64,000 bases of DNA from SAR202 cluster bacterium bin90 (GCA_002238855.1 MPND01000002.1:62001-126000), one strand, 5' to 3'; numbered from the stretch's first letter, positions 27,319 through 37,037 are shown. Numbers and translations: made by a program. Notes: a model not told the origin generated them from the sequence alone.

Positions 27319-28500
27319 ATGGATGTCACAATGAAGAGTTTCCTCACAAATCTTGAATGCACTTACTGCGGCGTTGAACTCTCGGCGGATGAGCCGCACC
27401 GCACCTGCCCGGACTGCGGCAAGGTGCTCTACCCCCGCTATGACCTCCAAGCCGCGGGCAAAGCGCTTGACCGCGAAGACCTCAAGAACCGCCCCGCTAA
27501 CATGTGGCGCTACTTTGAGCTTATGCCCGTCCGCGACGAGGCAAATGTGGTAACGCTTGGTGAAGGCTTCACACCGATTTTCAAGGCTGAACGGTTGGGC
27601 GCGGACATCGGCTGCCCTACCCTGTACATCAAGGACGAGGGAATCAACCCTACCGGCTCGTTCAAGGCGCGCGGACTGGGGGCAGCAGTCTCCAAGGCGC
27701 TGGAACTCGGCATTACTCGTCTCACCATGCCTTCAGCCGGGAACGCCGCGGGCGCAATGACCGCGTATGCGGCTAAGGCGGGTATGGAAGCCTACGTCTT
27801 CATGCCAAAGGACGCACCCGAGGCAAACCGCGTGGAGGTCGAAATCACCGGGGCGAATCTGGAACTGGTTGACGGCTTCATCACTGACGCCGGGCGCATC
27901 TCCGGCGAACGGGCTGCAGAACTGGGCCTGTTCGACGTATCTACGCTGCGCGAACCATACCGTGTCGAGGGCAAGAAGACGATGGGCTACGAGATTGCCG
28001 AGCAGATGGACTGGACGCTGCCCGACGTAATCCTGTACCCAACCGGCGGAGGCACCGGAATCGTTGGCATGTGGAAGGCGTTCGACGAGATGGAAGCGAT
28101 GGGATGGATTGACGGCAAGCGCCCTAGGATGTTCGCGATCCAGTCTGAGGGCTGTGCGCCAATCGTGCGGGCATTCAACGAAGGCACCGAATTCGCTGAG
28201 CCTTGGGAAAACCCTGACACGCTCGCCGCGGGCATCCGAGTGCCGGCAGCCATTGGCGATTACCTGATATTACAGTCCCTAAGACAGAGTAACGGTGGCG
28301 CGATAACGGTCAGCGAGCAAGAAATATTGTCCGACATGCGTGCCGTCGCATCCCTGGAAGGCATGTTCGTCTGCCCCGAAGGAGCGGCCCTCTCGGCAGC
28401 GCTCCGCAAGCTGCTTGCGGAAGGCACGCTCTCACCCGACGAATCCATTCTGCTGCTCAACACGGGCTCGGGCTTGAAGTACCTCGATATGATTCGCTAG
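27319..28500 (+). CDS. thrC: Threonine synthase
   Basis: A 393-residue PLP enzyme converting O-phosphohomoserine to threonine. The N terminus carries a small zinc-ribbon with CxxC pairs (Cys14/Cys17 and Cys30/Cys33), found in the archaeal-type class. TLGEGFTPIFKAERLG and KDEGINPTGSFKARGLG follow, with the PLP Lys at 116. The glycine loop PTGGGTGIVGMWKAF binds the phosphate. Start choice between 27319 and 27331 is open. A homologous family (cysteate synthase or threonine deaminase-like) is less likely. Confidence 0.88.
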   Translation: MDVTMKSFLTNLECTYCGVELSADEPHRTCPDCGKVLYPRYDLQAAGKALDREDLKNRPANMWRYFELMPVRDEANVVTLGEGFTPIFKAERLGADIGCPTLYIKDEGINPTGSFKARGLGAAVSKALELGITRLTMPSAGNAAGAMTAYAAKAGMEAYVFMPKDAPEANRVEVEITGANLELVDGFITDAGRISGERAAELGLFDVSTLREPYRVEGKKTMGYEIAEQMDWTLPDVILYPTGGGTGIVGMWKAFDEMEAMGWIDGKRPRMFAIQSEGCAPIVRAFNEGTEFAEPWENPDTLAAGIRVPAAIGDYLILQSLRQSNGGAITVSEQEILSDMRAVASLEGMFVCPEGAALSAALRKLLAEGTLSPDESILLLNTGSGLKYLDMIR

Positions 28501-28541
28501 CGGCTGCGTCCGATTGCCGCGACCTAAAGAAGATAGGCGAC

Positions 28542-28784
28542 CTAAAGGAGATTTACGTCCCGTACATAGGGCGCGAAAGTCCCCATGGACGCGCGGAACA
28601 TCTGCTCAACGAGCGCGTGATCCGGCACGCACTCCGGGCACTCTTCGTTAACGCCCTTGTGATACTTGACCGTAAGGGTTCCGCCCTTCATATCAATATA
28701 TTCGAGCGAGCCGCCCTCTGAAGCGACTATAACCTCCATGTTGTCAAGTATCGCCTGCACGCCGGGATCGGTGTTAACTGCCAC
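28542..28784 (-). CDS. NifU-like C-terminal domain protein (Fe-S scaffold)
   Basis: An 80-residue protein resembling the NifU/Nfu C-terminal domain. A short helix (VQAILDNMEVIVASEGG) is followed by beta strands (LEYIDMKGGTLTVKYHKG) and ECPECVPDHALVEQMF, in which the CxxC would hold a transient Fe-S cluster. The GTG at 28784 is chosen because GAGGAGG lies about 7 nt upstream; a TTG at 28805 is unsupported. It may deliver clusters to Fe-S enzymes such as the ferredoxin or aconitase further along. Confidence 0.7.
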   Translation of the reverse strand: MAVNTDPGVQAILDNMEVIVASEGGSLEYIDMKGGTLTVKYHKGVNEECPECVPDHALVEQMFRASMGTFAPYVRDVNLL

Positions 28785-28924
28785 TGAGGTCCTCCTCTGT
28801 TCCAATCATTCATGCCTGTTTTCTGAGCCTATTATCTGCAACGAGCCATGTCAAGAATTTGACCGTTCACCCGGCATTTACTCGGATCAGATGCCGGTCT
28901 GGTCTATCGGTCTAGTCCAGACAA

Positions 28925-29797
28925 TTATATTCCGTAAAGGGCTTCGGTATTCCGCGCGAACAGGTCGCGCTTTTCGTCGTCCGAAAAGTCCGCAACGATC
29001 TCTGTGTATGCGTCAATGAGAACGTCATAACTGCTGAAAAGGCTATCAACCGGCCAGTTCGTCGCGAATATGCAGCGTTCCACCCCGAAAGCCTCGATGC
29101 AGCCCAGCACATAGGGGCGGATGCTGTCCACCTTCCAGTTGTGGTCGCCCATGCCCAGACCCGAAATCTTGCAAATGATGTTCTCTTCGGTTGCAGCCGT
29201 CTCCATCCCCCGTTTCCACAGTTCGAAGTATTCAGGGGTGCGCTCCGCCGGATTGCCCGCGTGGTCTATAACGATCACTGTGTTTGGGAACTTGTTCGCA
29301 AGCGCCGCCAGCTTATCCATGTCCTGGCATTGCGCCGCTATGCTCGCATGCAGATTATATTTTTCCAGTAGCGCGTACCCTCTGTGAAAGTCGTCCGCCA
29401 CCAGAAAGTCACCATACGAGAAATCTCGTATCCCTTTCATCTTGGAATACTCGCAGTGCCGCTCCAGCACGGACTCTACACCGGGATCGCGCAGGTCTGC
29501 ATACGCCACGATCGCGTGGGGAAAGCCCGTGCGCTCCGCGGCGTCCATCAGCCACTCCGTTTCCTTCACAGGATCCTTGGAGCCGATTGCGGCCTGCACA
29601 TGTACGGCCTTCGTTACATTTGACGCCCGGGTTACCTCGATAAAGTCCTCTGCGAGAAAGTTGCGCTCACCCAGTTTCCGCATCTGCTTGCCAATGAGCG
29701 GAGGATCGACATCCGGCTGCCAGTGACCGTAAAACAGCTCAGGATGCTGCATGTCATAGAAGTGTACATGCGCGTCAACAAACTCAAGCCTGTCCAT
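28925..29797 (-). CDS. Amidohydrolase family protein (2-pyrone-4,6-dicarboxylate lactonase-like)
   Basis: A 290-residue TIM-barrel metal hydrolase of the amidohydrolase 2 group. FVDAHVHFYDM carries the HxH ligands, VIDHAGNPAERTPEYF provides the DHxG motif typical of the lactonase-like group, and the FATNWPVDSLFSSYD segment near the C terminus closes the barrel. The ATG at 29797 is chosen because AAGGAG lies 8 nt upstream; a TTG six codons earlier falls inside the SD. The substrate is unknown but is likely a small lactone or carboxylated ring. Confidence 0.85.
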   Translation of the reverse strand: MDRLEFVDAHVHFYDMQHPELFYGHWQPDVDPPLIGKQMRKLGERNFLAEDFIEVTRASNVTKAVHVQAAIGSKDPVKETEWLMDAAERTGFPHAIVAYADLRDPGVESVLERHCEYSKMKGIRDFSYGDFLVADDFHRGYALLEKYNLHASIAAQCQDMDKLAALANKFPNTVIVIDHAGNPAERTPEYFELWKRGMETAATEENIICKISGLGMGDHNWKVDSIRPYVLGCIEAFGVERCIFATNWPVDSLFSSYDVLIDAYTEIVADFSDDEKRDLFARNTEALYGI

Positions 29798-29842
29798 GAT
29801 GCGCTCTCCTTGCAAACTAAACCTAAACGCAAAACCAAGACG

Positions 29843-30613
29843 TCAATTCGTCGAATCCCGCTCTTCTCGCAGCGCTTCGACGAATTCTCGCTCTTCTTCC
29901 GTCAGATCGGCGTGTCCCAGAAGTTCTGGCCGTCTCTCCAGCGTGCGGCGCAGCGATTCACGCCTGCGCCACCTCTCGATCTCGGCGTGATTCCCAGACA
30001 GCAGAACCTCCGGCACCTCGCAATCCTCATACACATGAGGCCGCGTATATTGCGGAAACTGCAGAAGTCCAGTTGAGAAGGAATCGTCCTCTGTTGACTC
30101 GATTGAGCCGACCGCACCTGGGATCAGGCGCGTCACAGCGTCAATGACTATCATAGCCGCCAGTTCCCCGCCACTAAGCACATAGTCTCCGATGCTCAAT
30201 TCGCAGGTTGCCACCCGCTCACGAACACGCTCGTCCACCCCCTCGTAGCGCCCACAAATCATCACCAGGTCCTCATAAGTTGCCAGATGCTCTGCGATTG
30301 GCTGCGTCAGCGGCGTACCCTGAGGTGTAAGCAGGATGACAGGCACGGAGTCCCCAAGACTAGCTTCTGTGCTGACGCTCCTGACGGCATCGAATATTGG
30401 CTCCGGCTTCATCACCATCCCGTAGCCGCCGCCGTATGGATAGTCGTCAACACTTCTATGCCTGTCTTTGGCAAAGTCCCGAATATCGTGCAGGTTGACT
30501 TCCACGAGTCCTCGCTCAATGGCGCGTGCAATGATGCTCTCCGACAAGGGACCGTCGAACATTCCAGGGAAAATCGTCAGCACATGGAAGCGCATCGCAA
30601 CAGCCCACGCCAT
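29843..30613 (-). CDS. trmD: tRNA (guanine37-N1)-methyltransferase
   Basis: A 256-residue SPOUT methyltransferase that makes m1G37 next to the anticodon. [33 protein letters not shown] is the signature N terminus. The trefoil-knot SAM site contains [13 protein letters not shown] and [23 protein letters not shown]. The start at 30613 overlaps the mogA stop as TAATG and suggests translational coupling. An ATG at 30595 begins exactly at MRFHV and is equally possible. The usual rpsP-rimM-rplS neighbours are absent here. Confidence 0.93.
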   Translation of the reverse strand: MAWAVAMRFHVLTIFPGMFDGPLSESIIARAIERGLVEVNLHDIRDFAKDRHRSVDDYPYGGGYGMVMKPEPIFDAVRSVSTEASLGDSVPVILLTPQGTPLTQPIAEHLATYEDLVMICGRYEGVDERVRERVATCELSIGDYVLSGGELAAMIVIDAVTRLIPGAVGSIESTEDDSFSTGLLQFPQYTRPHVYEDCEVPEVLLSGNHAEIERWRRRESLRRTLERRPELLGHADLTEEEREFVEALREERDSTN

Positions 30614-31125
30614 TAGGGAATGGCGTGAGTGCGCCATCCTTTGACCATCTCAAGCCCATGTGACAGCGCGGGCATCGCAACGGCAAGGGTCTCGCGCACA
30701 GCCTTCTCGCTACCCGGCAGATTAACAATCAGGCATCCTGACCTTACGCCCGCAGTAGCCCGGCTCAGCATCGCAAACGGGGTGAACTGAAGGGTCTGCA
30801 TCCGCATGGCCTCGCCGACGCCCGGCGCCTCGATGTCAAGCACGGCGCGCGTCGCTTCAGGAGTGACATCGCGTGGCCCCAGCCCGGTTCCTCCGGTCGT
30901 GAGGATCAGATCGACATTGCCGCCATCGCACCACTCACTCAGCTTTGCCGAAATCAGGGATACTTCGTCAGCGACCACATCCCGCTCCACGAGCGCGTAT
31001 CCATCTTGAGCCATTATCTGGCAGATGGCGTCGCCGCTCCCGTCCACTGCGCGCTCGCCGCTCGCTCCAGTGTCGCTGATTGTGAGAACTCCCAGATTGA
31101 ATTTCCCGTCAGACGTGTTTGACAT
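30613..31125 (-). CDS. Molybdopterin adenylyltransferase (MogA/MoaB family)
   Basis: A 170-residue protein of molybdenum-cofactor biosynthesis. [15 protein letters not shown] at the N terminus, [24 protein letters not shown] and [14 protein letters not shown] are the MPT-binding motifs. Members adenylate molybdopterin before metal insertion. The ORF ends in a one-base overlap with trmD, so the two are co-transcribed; a link between tRNA modification and Moco is not otherwise evident. Whether it should be named mogA or moaB cannot be decided. Confidence 0.9.
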   Translation of the reverse strand: MSNTSDGKFNLGVLTISDTGASGERAVDGSGDAICQIMAQDGYALVERDVVADEVSLISAKLSEWCDGGNVDLILTTGGTGLGPRDVTPEATRAVLDIEAPGVGEAMRMQTLQFTPFAMLSRATAGVRSGCLIVNLPGSEKAVRETLAVAMPALSHGLEMVKGWRTHAIP

Positions 31126-31385
31126 TATTGAACTTCACCTGAAATAAGTCTCAGAACTGTTTTGGAAATGTTGCAAACATATACACAAAAAGTCCTTGCG
31201 TAATCGGAGACCTCTTTGCGAAACTCGTTGCACGGTTAGAGAAGACGCAGTAACAAGGAATTGACTCATTCTAACATGTTGGCTTGGCTTCACACCACAG
31301 ACCGTACAGAAGGGGCTGATTCCATGGGACTGAATCCCATGACTCGGCAGTCGGCTAATTCTGAGCGAGCCGTTCACCGCGGCCC
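31126..31385 (+). other. Intergenic region upstream of rsmH with possible structured leader
   Basis: This 260-base divergent region between mogA and rsmH has no convincing ORF. Near its right end a perfect 7-bp hairpin (31323-31329 with 31335-31341, loop CTGAA) is followed by a CGGCT/AGCCG pairing about 10 nt further on. No T-run follows, so they do not look like a terminator. I see no clear promoter. Confidence 0.4.
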
Positions 31386-32321
31386 GTGCCATTGTGGGAA
31401 GTGACTATATATCACACGCCGGTGATGGTGGACGAAGTGATCACCGCGCTGCAGGTGAAGCCTGGAGGGAAGTACATAGACGGGACCGCAGGAGAAGGAG
31501 GGCACTCTCTGGCAGTTCTAGACGCTGCAACACCGGCTCCGAGAATTCTCTGCATTGATATGGACGGTGATGCGCTTGGGACGGCGGAGGAGCGAATGCG
31601 AGGTTACAGCAGCAATGCCCAGACCAGGCGCGGGAGCTACGCGGAGGTAGTGAGGATTGCGGAAGAAACCGGCTATATGGGCGCCGACGGTATGCTCCTC
31701 GACTTAGGGCTATCGTCCTTGCAATTGGACAGGGGTGAAAGAGGATTCAGTTTCAGGCAGGAAGCCGATCTCGATATGAGGTTCGACACGACGCAGTCTT
31801 TGACCGCCGACACGATTGTCAATCAGTACTCGGAAGAAGAACTGGCCAACATAATCTATCAATACGGAGAAGAGAGACGGTCGAGGCGAATTGCAAGAGC
31901 AATAGTCGGCAGCCGTCCGGTAAGAACAACGGCGCAATTGGCAGAGATAGTTACAAATTCGATCGGAAGGCAGAGGGGCAGAATTCATCCTGCCACAAGA
32001 ACATTTCAGGCGGTGCGCATTGCAGTTAACGATGAATTGGGCAACATACACCGGGGACTTGAAGGAGCGATTGACACGCTTGGCGCAGATGGGCGGCTCG
32101 CTGTCATCGCCTATCACTCGCTCGAAGACCGAATCGTCAAGAACACGCTGCGAAGGATGGCATCAGAGTGTATATGTCCACCGTCGCTACCATATTGCCA
32201 ATGCGAACACGTGCCGACCGTCAGAATTATCAACCGGCGTGTTATCAGGCCATCCCGCGAAGAACAGCAGGCTAACCCAAGAAGCCGCAGCGCTCGCCTC
32301 AGGATAGCCGAACGACTATAA
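31386..32321 (+). CDS. rsmH: 16S rRNA (cytosine1402-N4)-methyltransferase
   Basis: A 311-residue methyltransferase (MraW). Signatures are YHTPVMVDEVI, YIDGTAGEGGHS (SAM motif), LLDLGLSSLQLDRGERGFSF and the C-terminal AYHSLEDRIVKN. It makes the N4-methyl of m4Cm1402 and is the partner of RsmI. The start is uncertain: GTG at 31386 gives the reported length, and GTG at 31401 gives MTIYHTPV, also plausible; neither has a clear ribosome-binding site. It precedes ftsA by 61 bases, the cell-division cluster position typical for mraW. Confidence 0.94.
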   Translation: MPLWEVTIYHTPVMVDEVITALQVKPGGKYIDGTAGEGGHSLAVLDAATPAPRILCIDMDGDALGTAEERMRGYSSNAQTRRGSYAEVVRIAEETGYMGADGMLLDLGLSSLQLDRGERGFSFRQEADLDMRFDTTQSLTADTIVNQYSEEELANIIYQYGEERRSRRIARAIVGSRPVRTTAQLAEIVTNSIGRQRGRIHPATRTFQAVRIAVNDELGNIHRGLEGAIDTLGADGRLAVIAYHSLEDRIVKNTLRRMASECICPPSLPYCQCEHVPTVRIINRRVIRPSREEQQANPRSRSARLRIAERL

Positions 32322-32382
32322 CCGGCAAGCTCAATCTCGTCCCTGTCAGAATGACCAATTGGGGCACAGGAAGGAATGGAAG

Positions 32383-33720
32383 ATGAGTGGAGTAGGAACA
32401 GACAGCTCCAGGATTATCGCGGCGATCGACATTGGCACAACTAAAGTGCTGACCGTTATCGGTAGGAGAGCCGGCGATGGCTGTGTTGAAGTGCTTGGGC
32501 ACGGAGTCGCTCCGTGTGCAGGTGTTCGCAAGGGCGTAGTTGAGGATGTGCATGCGACGCAGACTGCTGTGCGGAGTTCCGTCAGCAAGGCCGAGAGCGA
32601 AAGCGGAGCGCACGTTGACACCGCCTTCGTGGGCATTACGGGCATGGGAATATCCTACGAGCGTCGCCTAGACTCGATCGACTGGGTCGGTGAGCACGGC
32701 GTGATCACATACAACGAAGTGGAGAAGGTGCCGGATTCCGTAACCGGCAACGGCTCGAACGGCAATCACTTCGGACGCAAGGTGATCCACGCCATTCCCC
32801 GCACCTACTCCATCGACGGCAAGATGGGCGTGTCAGACCCCATGGGAATGCACACCTCGAAGGTCGATGTAGAGATGCACCTTGTTCAGGCTTCGGATCT
32901 GGAAGTTTCCAGGCTGTCCCAGGCTGTCGAAGGAGCGGGCATCCGAATCGAAGCGCTCGTGCTAGAAGCGCTGGCAAGCTGCGAGTCGGTCCTGACCCAG
33001 GAGGAGAAGGTTCGAGGGTCAGCGTTGATAGACATGGGTGGCGGCACTACCGACGTCATGGTCTTCAAGGACGGCACCATGCAGTACTCCTCTGTCATTC
33101 CGGTGGGCGGCTACCAGTTCACCAATGACATCTGCGTCGTGTACAACACCTCTTACGAGGCAGCAGAAGAGGTCAAGCTCACAAGGGCGAGCGTCCTGCC
33201 CAACTCTGCGAAGATACACGAAGAAGTATCCCTCCCCATCTCTGGCGGGCACACTTCCCTGAAGGTATCGCTTCATGACATCTGCCAGCTGACACGCGAG
33301 CGCGCCCAGGAACTGATGCGGCTCATCATCCTGAAGCTTCGCGAAGGTGGACTGCACGACCTCACTGACTACCGCATCATCCTTTCAGGTGGCGCTTCCA
33401 GGCTCAACGGCTTCCACGAACTCTTCAGTGTTGGAACTTCCGCGAATGTCAGGATTGGCGCGCCACTCGGGTATCTCGGCGTGCCGCGCCAACTCCAGAC
33501 GCCAATGAGCAGTACAGGCGCCGGAATCCTGCTTTGGGCGGCACAACAGCAAGACGACGACCCCAAGCCTCACGCCATTGGACAGCACAAGCGCCGCCGC
33601 AAGCAGGGCAGCCAAGAGGTTGCGGTCACAAATGGACACGGCAGCAGCAACGGACACAACGGCGCCAACGGTAATGGCAGCCATAAGAGGGGCGGCATTC
33701 TCAGCCTTTTCAGCAGATAG
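32383..33720 (+). CDS. ftsA: Cell division protein FtsA
   Basis: A 445-residue actin-fold ATPase that tethers FtsZ to the membrane. Phosphate-1 motif IAAIDIGTTKVLTVIGRR and phosphate-2 ALIDMGGGTTDVMVF are present. The 1C-subdomain is recognisable from VFVGITGMGISYERRLD-like sequence. The C terminus ends KRGGILSLFSR, an amphipathic membrane-targeting helix, after an Asn/Gly/Ser-rich linker. The ATG at 32383 follows GGAAGGAATGGAAG. It lies directly upstream of ftsZ. Confidence 0.9.
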   Translation: MSGVGTDSSRIIAAIDIGTTKVLTVIGRRAGDGCVEVLGHGVAPCAGVRKGVVEDVHATQTAVRSSVSKAESESGAHVDTAFVGITGMGISYERRLDSIDWVGEHGVITYNEVEKVPDSVTGNGSNGNHFGRKVIHAIPRTYSIDGKMGVSDPMGMHTSKVDVEMHLVQASDLEVSRLSQAVEGAGIRIEALVLEALASCESVLTQEEKVRGSALIDMGGGTTDVMVFKDGTMQYSSVIPVGGYQFTNDICVVYNTSYEAAEEVKLTRASVLPNSAKIHEEVSLPISGGHTSLKVSLHDICQLTRERAQELMRLIILKLREGGLHDLTDYRIILSGGASRLNGFHELFSVGTSANVRIGAPLGYLGVPRQLQTPMSSTGAGILLWAAQQQDDDPKPHAIGQHKRRRKQGSQEVAVTNGHGSSNGHNGANGNGSHKRGGILSLFSR

Positions 33721-33794
33721 CATTTCACAACTAGTCAATACACAGGATTCGACCGAGACACTTCAATCGCGAAGGAATTACAGGGGAGGAAAGA

Positions 33795-34913
33795 ATGGCT
33801 ACAGCGACCAGAGAGCTTGAATACGTAAGAGAAATGGACGGTATGGCGCGCATCAAAGTCATTGGCGTCGGCGGCGGCGGCTCCAACGCCGTGTCGCGGA
33901 TGTTCCGGGAGCGCGTTCCCTCCGTCGAGTACATGATTGTGAATACGGACGCTCAGGCTCTCGTCACCTGCGACGTCCCCTTGAAGATGCGCATCGGCGA
34001 CGGACTGACGATGGGCAAGGGCGTGGGCGGCAATTCAGAGCTCGGCATGAAGTCGGCAGAGGAGAGCCGCGAAGAGCTGTACGACGTAATACGAGACGCC
34101 GACATGGTCTTCGTCGCAGCCGGCATGGGTGGCGGAACAGGCACCGGCGCAGCTCCCGTCATCGCGGAAATCGCCCGCGAAACCGGCGCGCTCACAGTCG
34201 GCGTCGTCACCAGGCCCTTCGCATTTGAGGGCAAGCGGCGAGCAGACTCCGCCGAAAACGGCATAACGCGACTCAAGGAGCATGTTGACACTCTGCTCGT
34301 AATTCCCAACGAGCGCCTTCACGTCATCTGCGAGGAGGAGATTACCGCGCAGAACGCCTTCCTTATGGCAGACGATGTGCTTCGAATGGGCGTGCAGTCC
34401 ATCGCAGAGCTGATCACCGTTCCCGGCGAGATCAATCTCGACTTCGCCGACGTGCAGTCCATCATGCAGAACTCCGGCCCCGCCTGGATGTCCATCGGCT
34501 GGGGTGTGGGCGAGCACCGCGCCAGGAGCGCCGCGCAGACCGCAATTACAAATCCGCTCCTCGACGTTTCCATTGAGGGCGCGCGCGGAGTCCTGTTCAA
34601 CATCACGGGCGGCAGCGACCTGAAGCTTTCCGAGCTGCACGAAGCGGCAGAGGTCATTCAGCGCGTCGTAGACCCCGAGTGCAACATCATATTCGGCATG
34701 GCAACCGACCTGAAGATGGAGAACGAGATCAAGCTCACCATCATCGCAACCGGATTCGAGCAGCCCGGTGACATCAAGGATACCGACGAGGGCTATGCCA
34801 ACATGCTTCTCGATGCGATGGCGAGCGACACAGGCAAGCTCGACCTGCCGCCGTTCCTGCGCCGCTATTCCAAGCCGCAGAAGGCTCAGGCAAGCAAGAA
34901 CGGCGCACACTAA
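33795..34913 (+). CDS. ftsZ: Cell division protein FtsZ
   Basis: A 372-residue tubulin homologue that polymerises at the division site. The GTP-binding G-box [16 protein letters not shown], the N-terminal [15 protein letters not shown] and [10 protein letters not shown] are conserved. The C-terminal tail LDLPPFLRR is the conserved FtsA-binding peptide. ATG at 33795 follows GGGGAGGAAAGA. The short linker before the CTP and the absence of mur/mra genes between rsmH and ftsZ are consistent with a cell lacking peptidoglycan. Confidence 0.97.
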   Translation: MATATRELEYVREMDGMARIKVIGVGGGGSNAVSRMFRERVPSVEYMIVNTDAQALVTCDVPLKMRIGDGLTMGKGVGGNSELGMKSAEESREELYDVIRDADMVFVAAGMGGGTGTGAAPVIAEIARETGALTVGVVTRPFAFEGKRRADSAENGITRLKEHVDTLLVIPNERLHVICEEEITAQNAFLMADDVLRMGVQSIAELITVPGEINLDFADVQSIMQNSGPAWMSIGWGVGEHRARSAAQTAITNPLLDVSIEGARGVLFNITGGSDLKLSELHEAAEVIQRVVDPECNIIFGMATDLKMENEIKLTIIATGFEQPGDIKDTDEGYANMLLDAMASDTGKLDLPPFLRRYSKPQKAQASKNGAH

Positions 34914-34956
34914 CCACAGATCGCGCGCTATTAGCAGTGAAACCTAGCCTCCCCGA

Positions 34957-34992
34957 AATGAGAGGGCTGCCGAATTCGGCAGCCCTCTCATT
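34957..34992. terminator. Perfect 36-nt palindromic bidirectional terminator
   Basis: Bases 34957-34992 form a perfect inverted repeat centred on GAATTC, giving an 18-bp stem (with minimal loop) flanked by ATT/AAT at both ends. It lies between ftsZ and the convergent rpiB, so it can terminate both transcripts. Confidence 0.8.
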
Positions 34993-35093
34993 CGCGTAAG
35001 CGATAAATTCACTCTCCGGCAGAAAGCATTGCTAGACACTTGTCCCTCTGTCCTCCGCCAGCCCGCAGCCCAGAAACACTATCTACCATCTAC

Positions 35094-35543
35094 TCAAAAG
35101 TTCTTCTCCATATCGAAAACCTTCTGCATCCGCCGAACGTGCCGCTCTTCTCCTGAGAACTCCGCCGAGGCGAAAGCGCTCACAATCTCCTTCACTAGCT
35201 CCTCGCCAATTATCCGCACTCCCATGCACAGCACATTCATGTCGTCGTGCTCCACACCCTGATGTGCCGAGTAAGTGTCGTGGCACACGCTCGCCCGGAC
35301 ACCCCTGACCTTGTTGGACGCAACCGAAGCGCCAACGCCGCTCCCGCACAGCACCACTCCCCTGTTCGCGTTCTCGGCAGCGACATACTCTGCAACCGCT
35401 CTGGCAAAATCCGGATAGTCGTCGAGTGCGTCATAAGTGTGCGCCCCAAGGTCAACTACCTCATGTCCCTCCGATTCAAGCACTTCCTTCACGGTCGCCT
35501 TCGCCGGGTAGCCCGCGTGGTCCGCGCCTATAGCAATTCGCAT
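35094..35543 (-). CDS. rpiB: Ribose 5-phosphate isomerase B
   Basis: A 149-residue LacAB/RpiB-family sugar isomerase. The N terminus MRIAIGADHAGYPAKATVKEVL and the SVCHDTYSAHQGVEHDDMNVLCMGVRIIGEE segment are the family signatures, with the Cys/His active-site pair of RpiB. It interconverts ribose 5-phosphate and ribulose 5-phosphate. The ATG at 35543 has GGGAG 6-7 nt upstream; a longer frame to 35627 is not supported. It is convergent with ftsZ. Confidence 0.92.
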   Translation of the reverse strand: MRIAIGADHAGYPAKATVKEVLESEGHEVVDLGAHTYDALDDYPDFARAVAEYVAAENANRGVVLCGSGVGASVASNKVRGVRASVCHDTYSAHQGVEHDDMNVLCMGVRIIGEELVKEIVSAFASAEFSGEERHVRRMQKVFDMEKNF

Positions 35544-35814
35544 AATTCTCCCTCTCGCTCTTTCAGCCTCTCGCTCTCCCAGAAAATAGTCTGTCAAGAG
35601 TGTAATTTCGCCGCCTGCCCTCGTCAATCTTGTCTGACCTCATTTCGCTCCCGCCCCTGCCCTGGCAACAATGTCGGGATGCGCCAGGAACTCCCACCGA
35701 GAAACTCCATTCAGCCTATCCGACTCGGTAGCGCGCCATTTGAGATGCGGCCGCCCCGGTGCTAAACTTCACGCGATTCCCGCACACCCAAACCCTGCAA
35801 ATTGAGGTGACGCA
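35544..35814. other. Divergent intergenic region, rpiB / enolase-superfamily gene
   Basis: This 271-base segment holds no convincing ORF or RNA gene. A GAGGTGA ribosome-binding site lies 6 nt before the ATG at 35815. No clear promoter or operator was found. Confidence 0.4.
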
Positions 35815-36966
35815 ATGAAGATTACTGAGGTCAAGGCATTCGCGACCAGACCACCCGAAGCGACCCGCAACTACGTCTTCGTCAAAGTCTCGACTGATGA
35901 AGGCATCGTGGGATGGGGCGAGGCGACCGTAGGCGCGGTCTCCGTCGGTGCCGTCGTCGAAGAACTGGGTGCCACTCTCGTCGGCAAGAATCCCTTCCGC
36001 ATCGAGGAGCACTGGCAGAGTCTCTACAACTTCGGGCACAACGTGCGCGGCGGCGTGCTACACATGGCCGCGATTAGCGGCATCGACATCGCCCTCTGGG
36101 ACATCAAGGGCAAAGCGCTCAATGTGCCGGTGTATGAGCTTCTCGGCGGTGCAATGCGCGACTCCTTCTGGGCATACGGCCGCTTCGACGGACGCACGCC
36201 CGATGACGCCGTGAAGAACGCTCTCTCCTGGGTCGAGCAAGGCATGACCGCCCTTAAGGGCGACCCATTCGCGCACCAGGGCCTGTTCACGACTGTCGAG
36301 TCAGAGAGAGACGCGCTGGCAAAGGTCAAGGCGGTGCGAGAAGCCGTCGGCGACGATGTTGAGCTGCTCATCGAAGTCCATGGCAGGCTTGCCCCTCACG
36401 AGGCAATCCGCATGGGCAATGCCCTCGAAGAATACCGCCCTTTCTGGTATGAGGAGCCTGTCCCGCCCGAGAACATCGACGCCATGGCAAAAGTTACCGC
36501 AGGCGTTAACATCCCCATCGCCACCGGCGAGCGCATCTACACGAAGTGGGGCTTCCGTGAGCTCTTCGAAAAACAGGTCATCGACATGGCGCAGCCCGAC
36601 ATCTGCCACGCTGGAGGCATCTTGGAGCTCAAGAAGATTGCGGCGATGGCGGAGACCTACTATGTCGGCTTCTGCCCCCACAACCCATACGGCCCCATCA
36701 ACACGATGGCAGCGCTCCATGTTGACGCCACCTGCCCCAACTTCCTCATCCAGGAAGGCGGACACGGCAGTTGGTATCAGCATGTCGTAAAGGGCGAATT
36801 TCCATTCCAGAAAGACGGCTACTTCAGCCTCCCTGAAGGCGTGGGACTCGGCATAGAGCTTGACGAAGCGGCGATGCTGCAACATCCGCCCGGAGAAGAC
36901 AGCCACCCCGAAGGCTATCTGCAGGCGGCGCACTTCCCCTCCCGCCAGCAAAACACCTGGATTTGA
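35815..36966 (+). CDS. Mandelate racemase/muconate lactonizing (enolase superfamily) enzyme
   Basis: A 383-residue barrel enzyme resembling galactonate dehydratase (DgoD). The N-terminal capping domain is TEVKAFATRPP...VGWGEATVG. Metal ligands are expected at LLIEVHG (Glu here; DgoD has Asp), EEPV and ATGER, and the general-base His is in FCPHNPYGPI. The AWGYGRFDG-like substrate loop is also recognisable. It probably dehydrates a sugar acid. The substrate is not identifiable. It stands alone, divergent from rpiB. Confidence 0.88.
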   Translation: MKITEVKAFATRPPEATRNYVFVKVSTDEGIVGWGEATVGAVSVGAVVEELGATLVGKNPFRIEEHWQSLYNFGHNVRGGVLHMAAISGIDIALWDIKGKALNVPVYELLGGAMRDSFWAYGRFDGRTPDDAVKNALSWVEQGMTALKGDPFAHQGLFTTVESERDALAKVKAVREAVGDDVELLIEVHGRLAPHEAIRMGNALEEYRPFWYEEPVPPENIDAMAKVTAGVNIPIATGERIYTKWGFRELFEKQVIDMAQPDICHAGGILELKKIAAMAETYYVGFCPHNPYGPINTMAALHVDATCPNFLIQEGGHGSWYQHVVKGEFPFQKDGYFSLPEGVGLGIELDEAAMLQHPPGEDSHPEGYLQAAHFPSRQQNTWI

Positions 36967-37037
36967 TTATCCCCACAAGCCGCATGTAGGCAGGGACTCT
37001 GAGAAATCTATTCCCCGGAAATGACTGCAACTCCATA

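Noticed and set aside
31135-31392. Short minus-strand ORF upstream of rsmH
   Set aside because: No ribosome-binding site or recognisable protein features; it overlaps the rsmH start region.
34035-34910. Long antisense frame (291 codons) across ftsZ
   Set aside because: It is the complement of a strongly conserved gene and shows no family motif; typical of GC-rich shadow frames.
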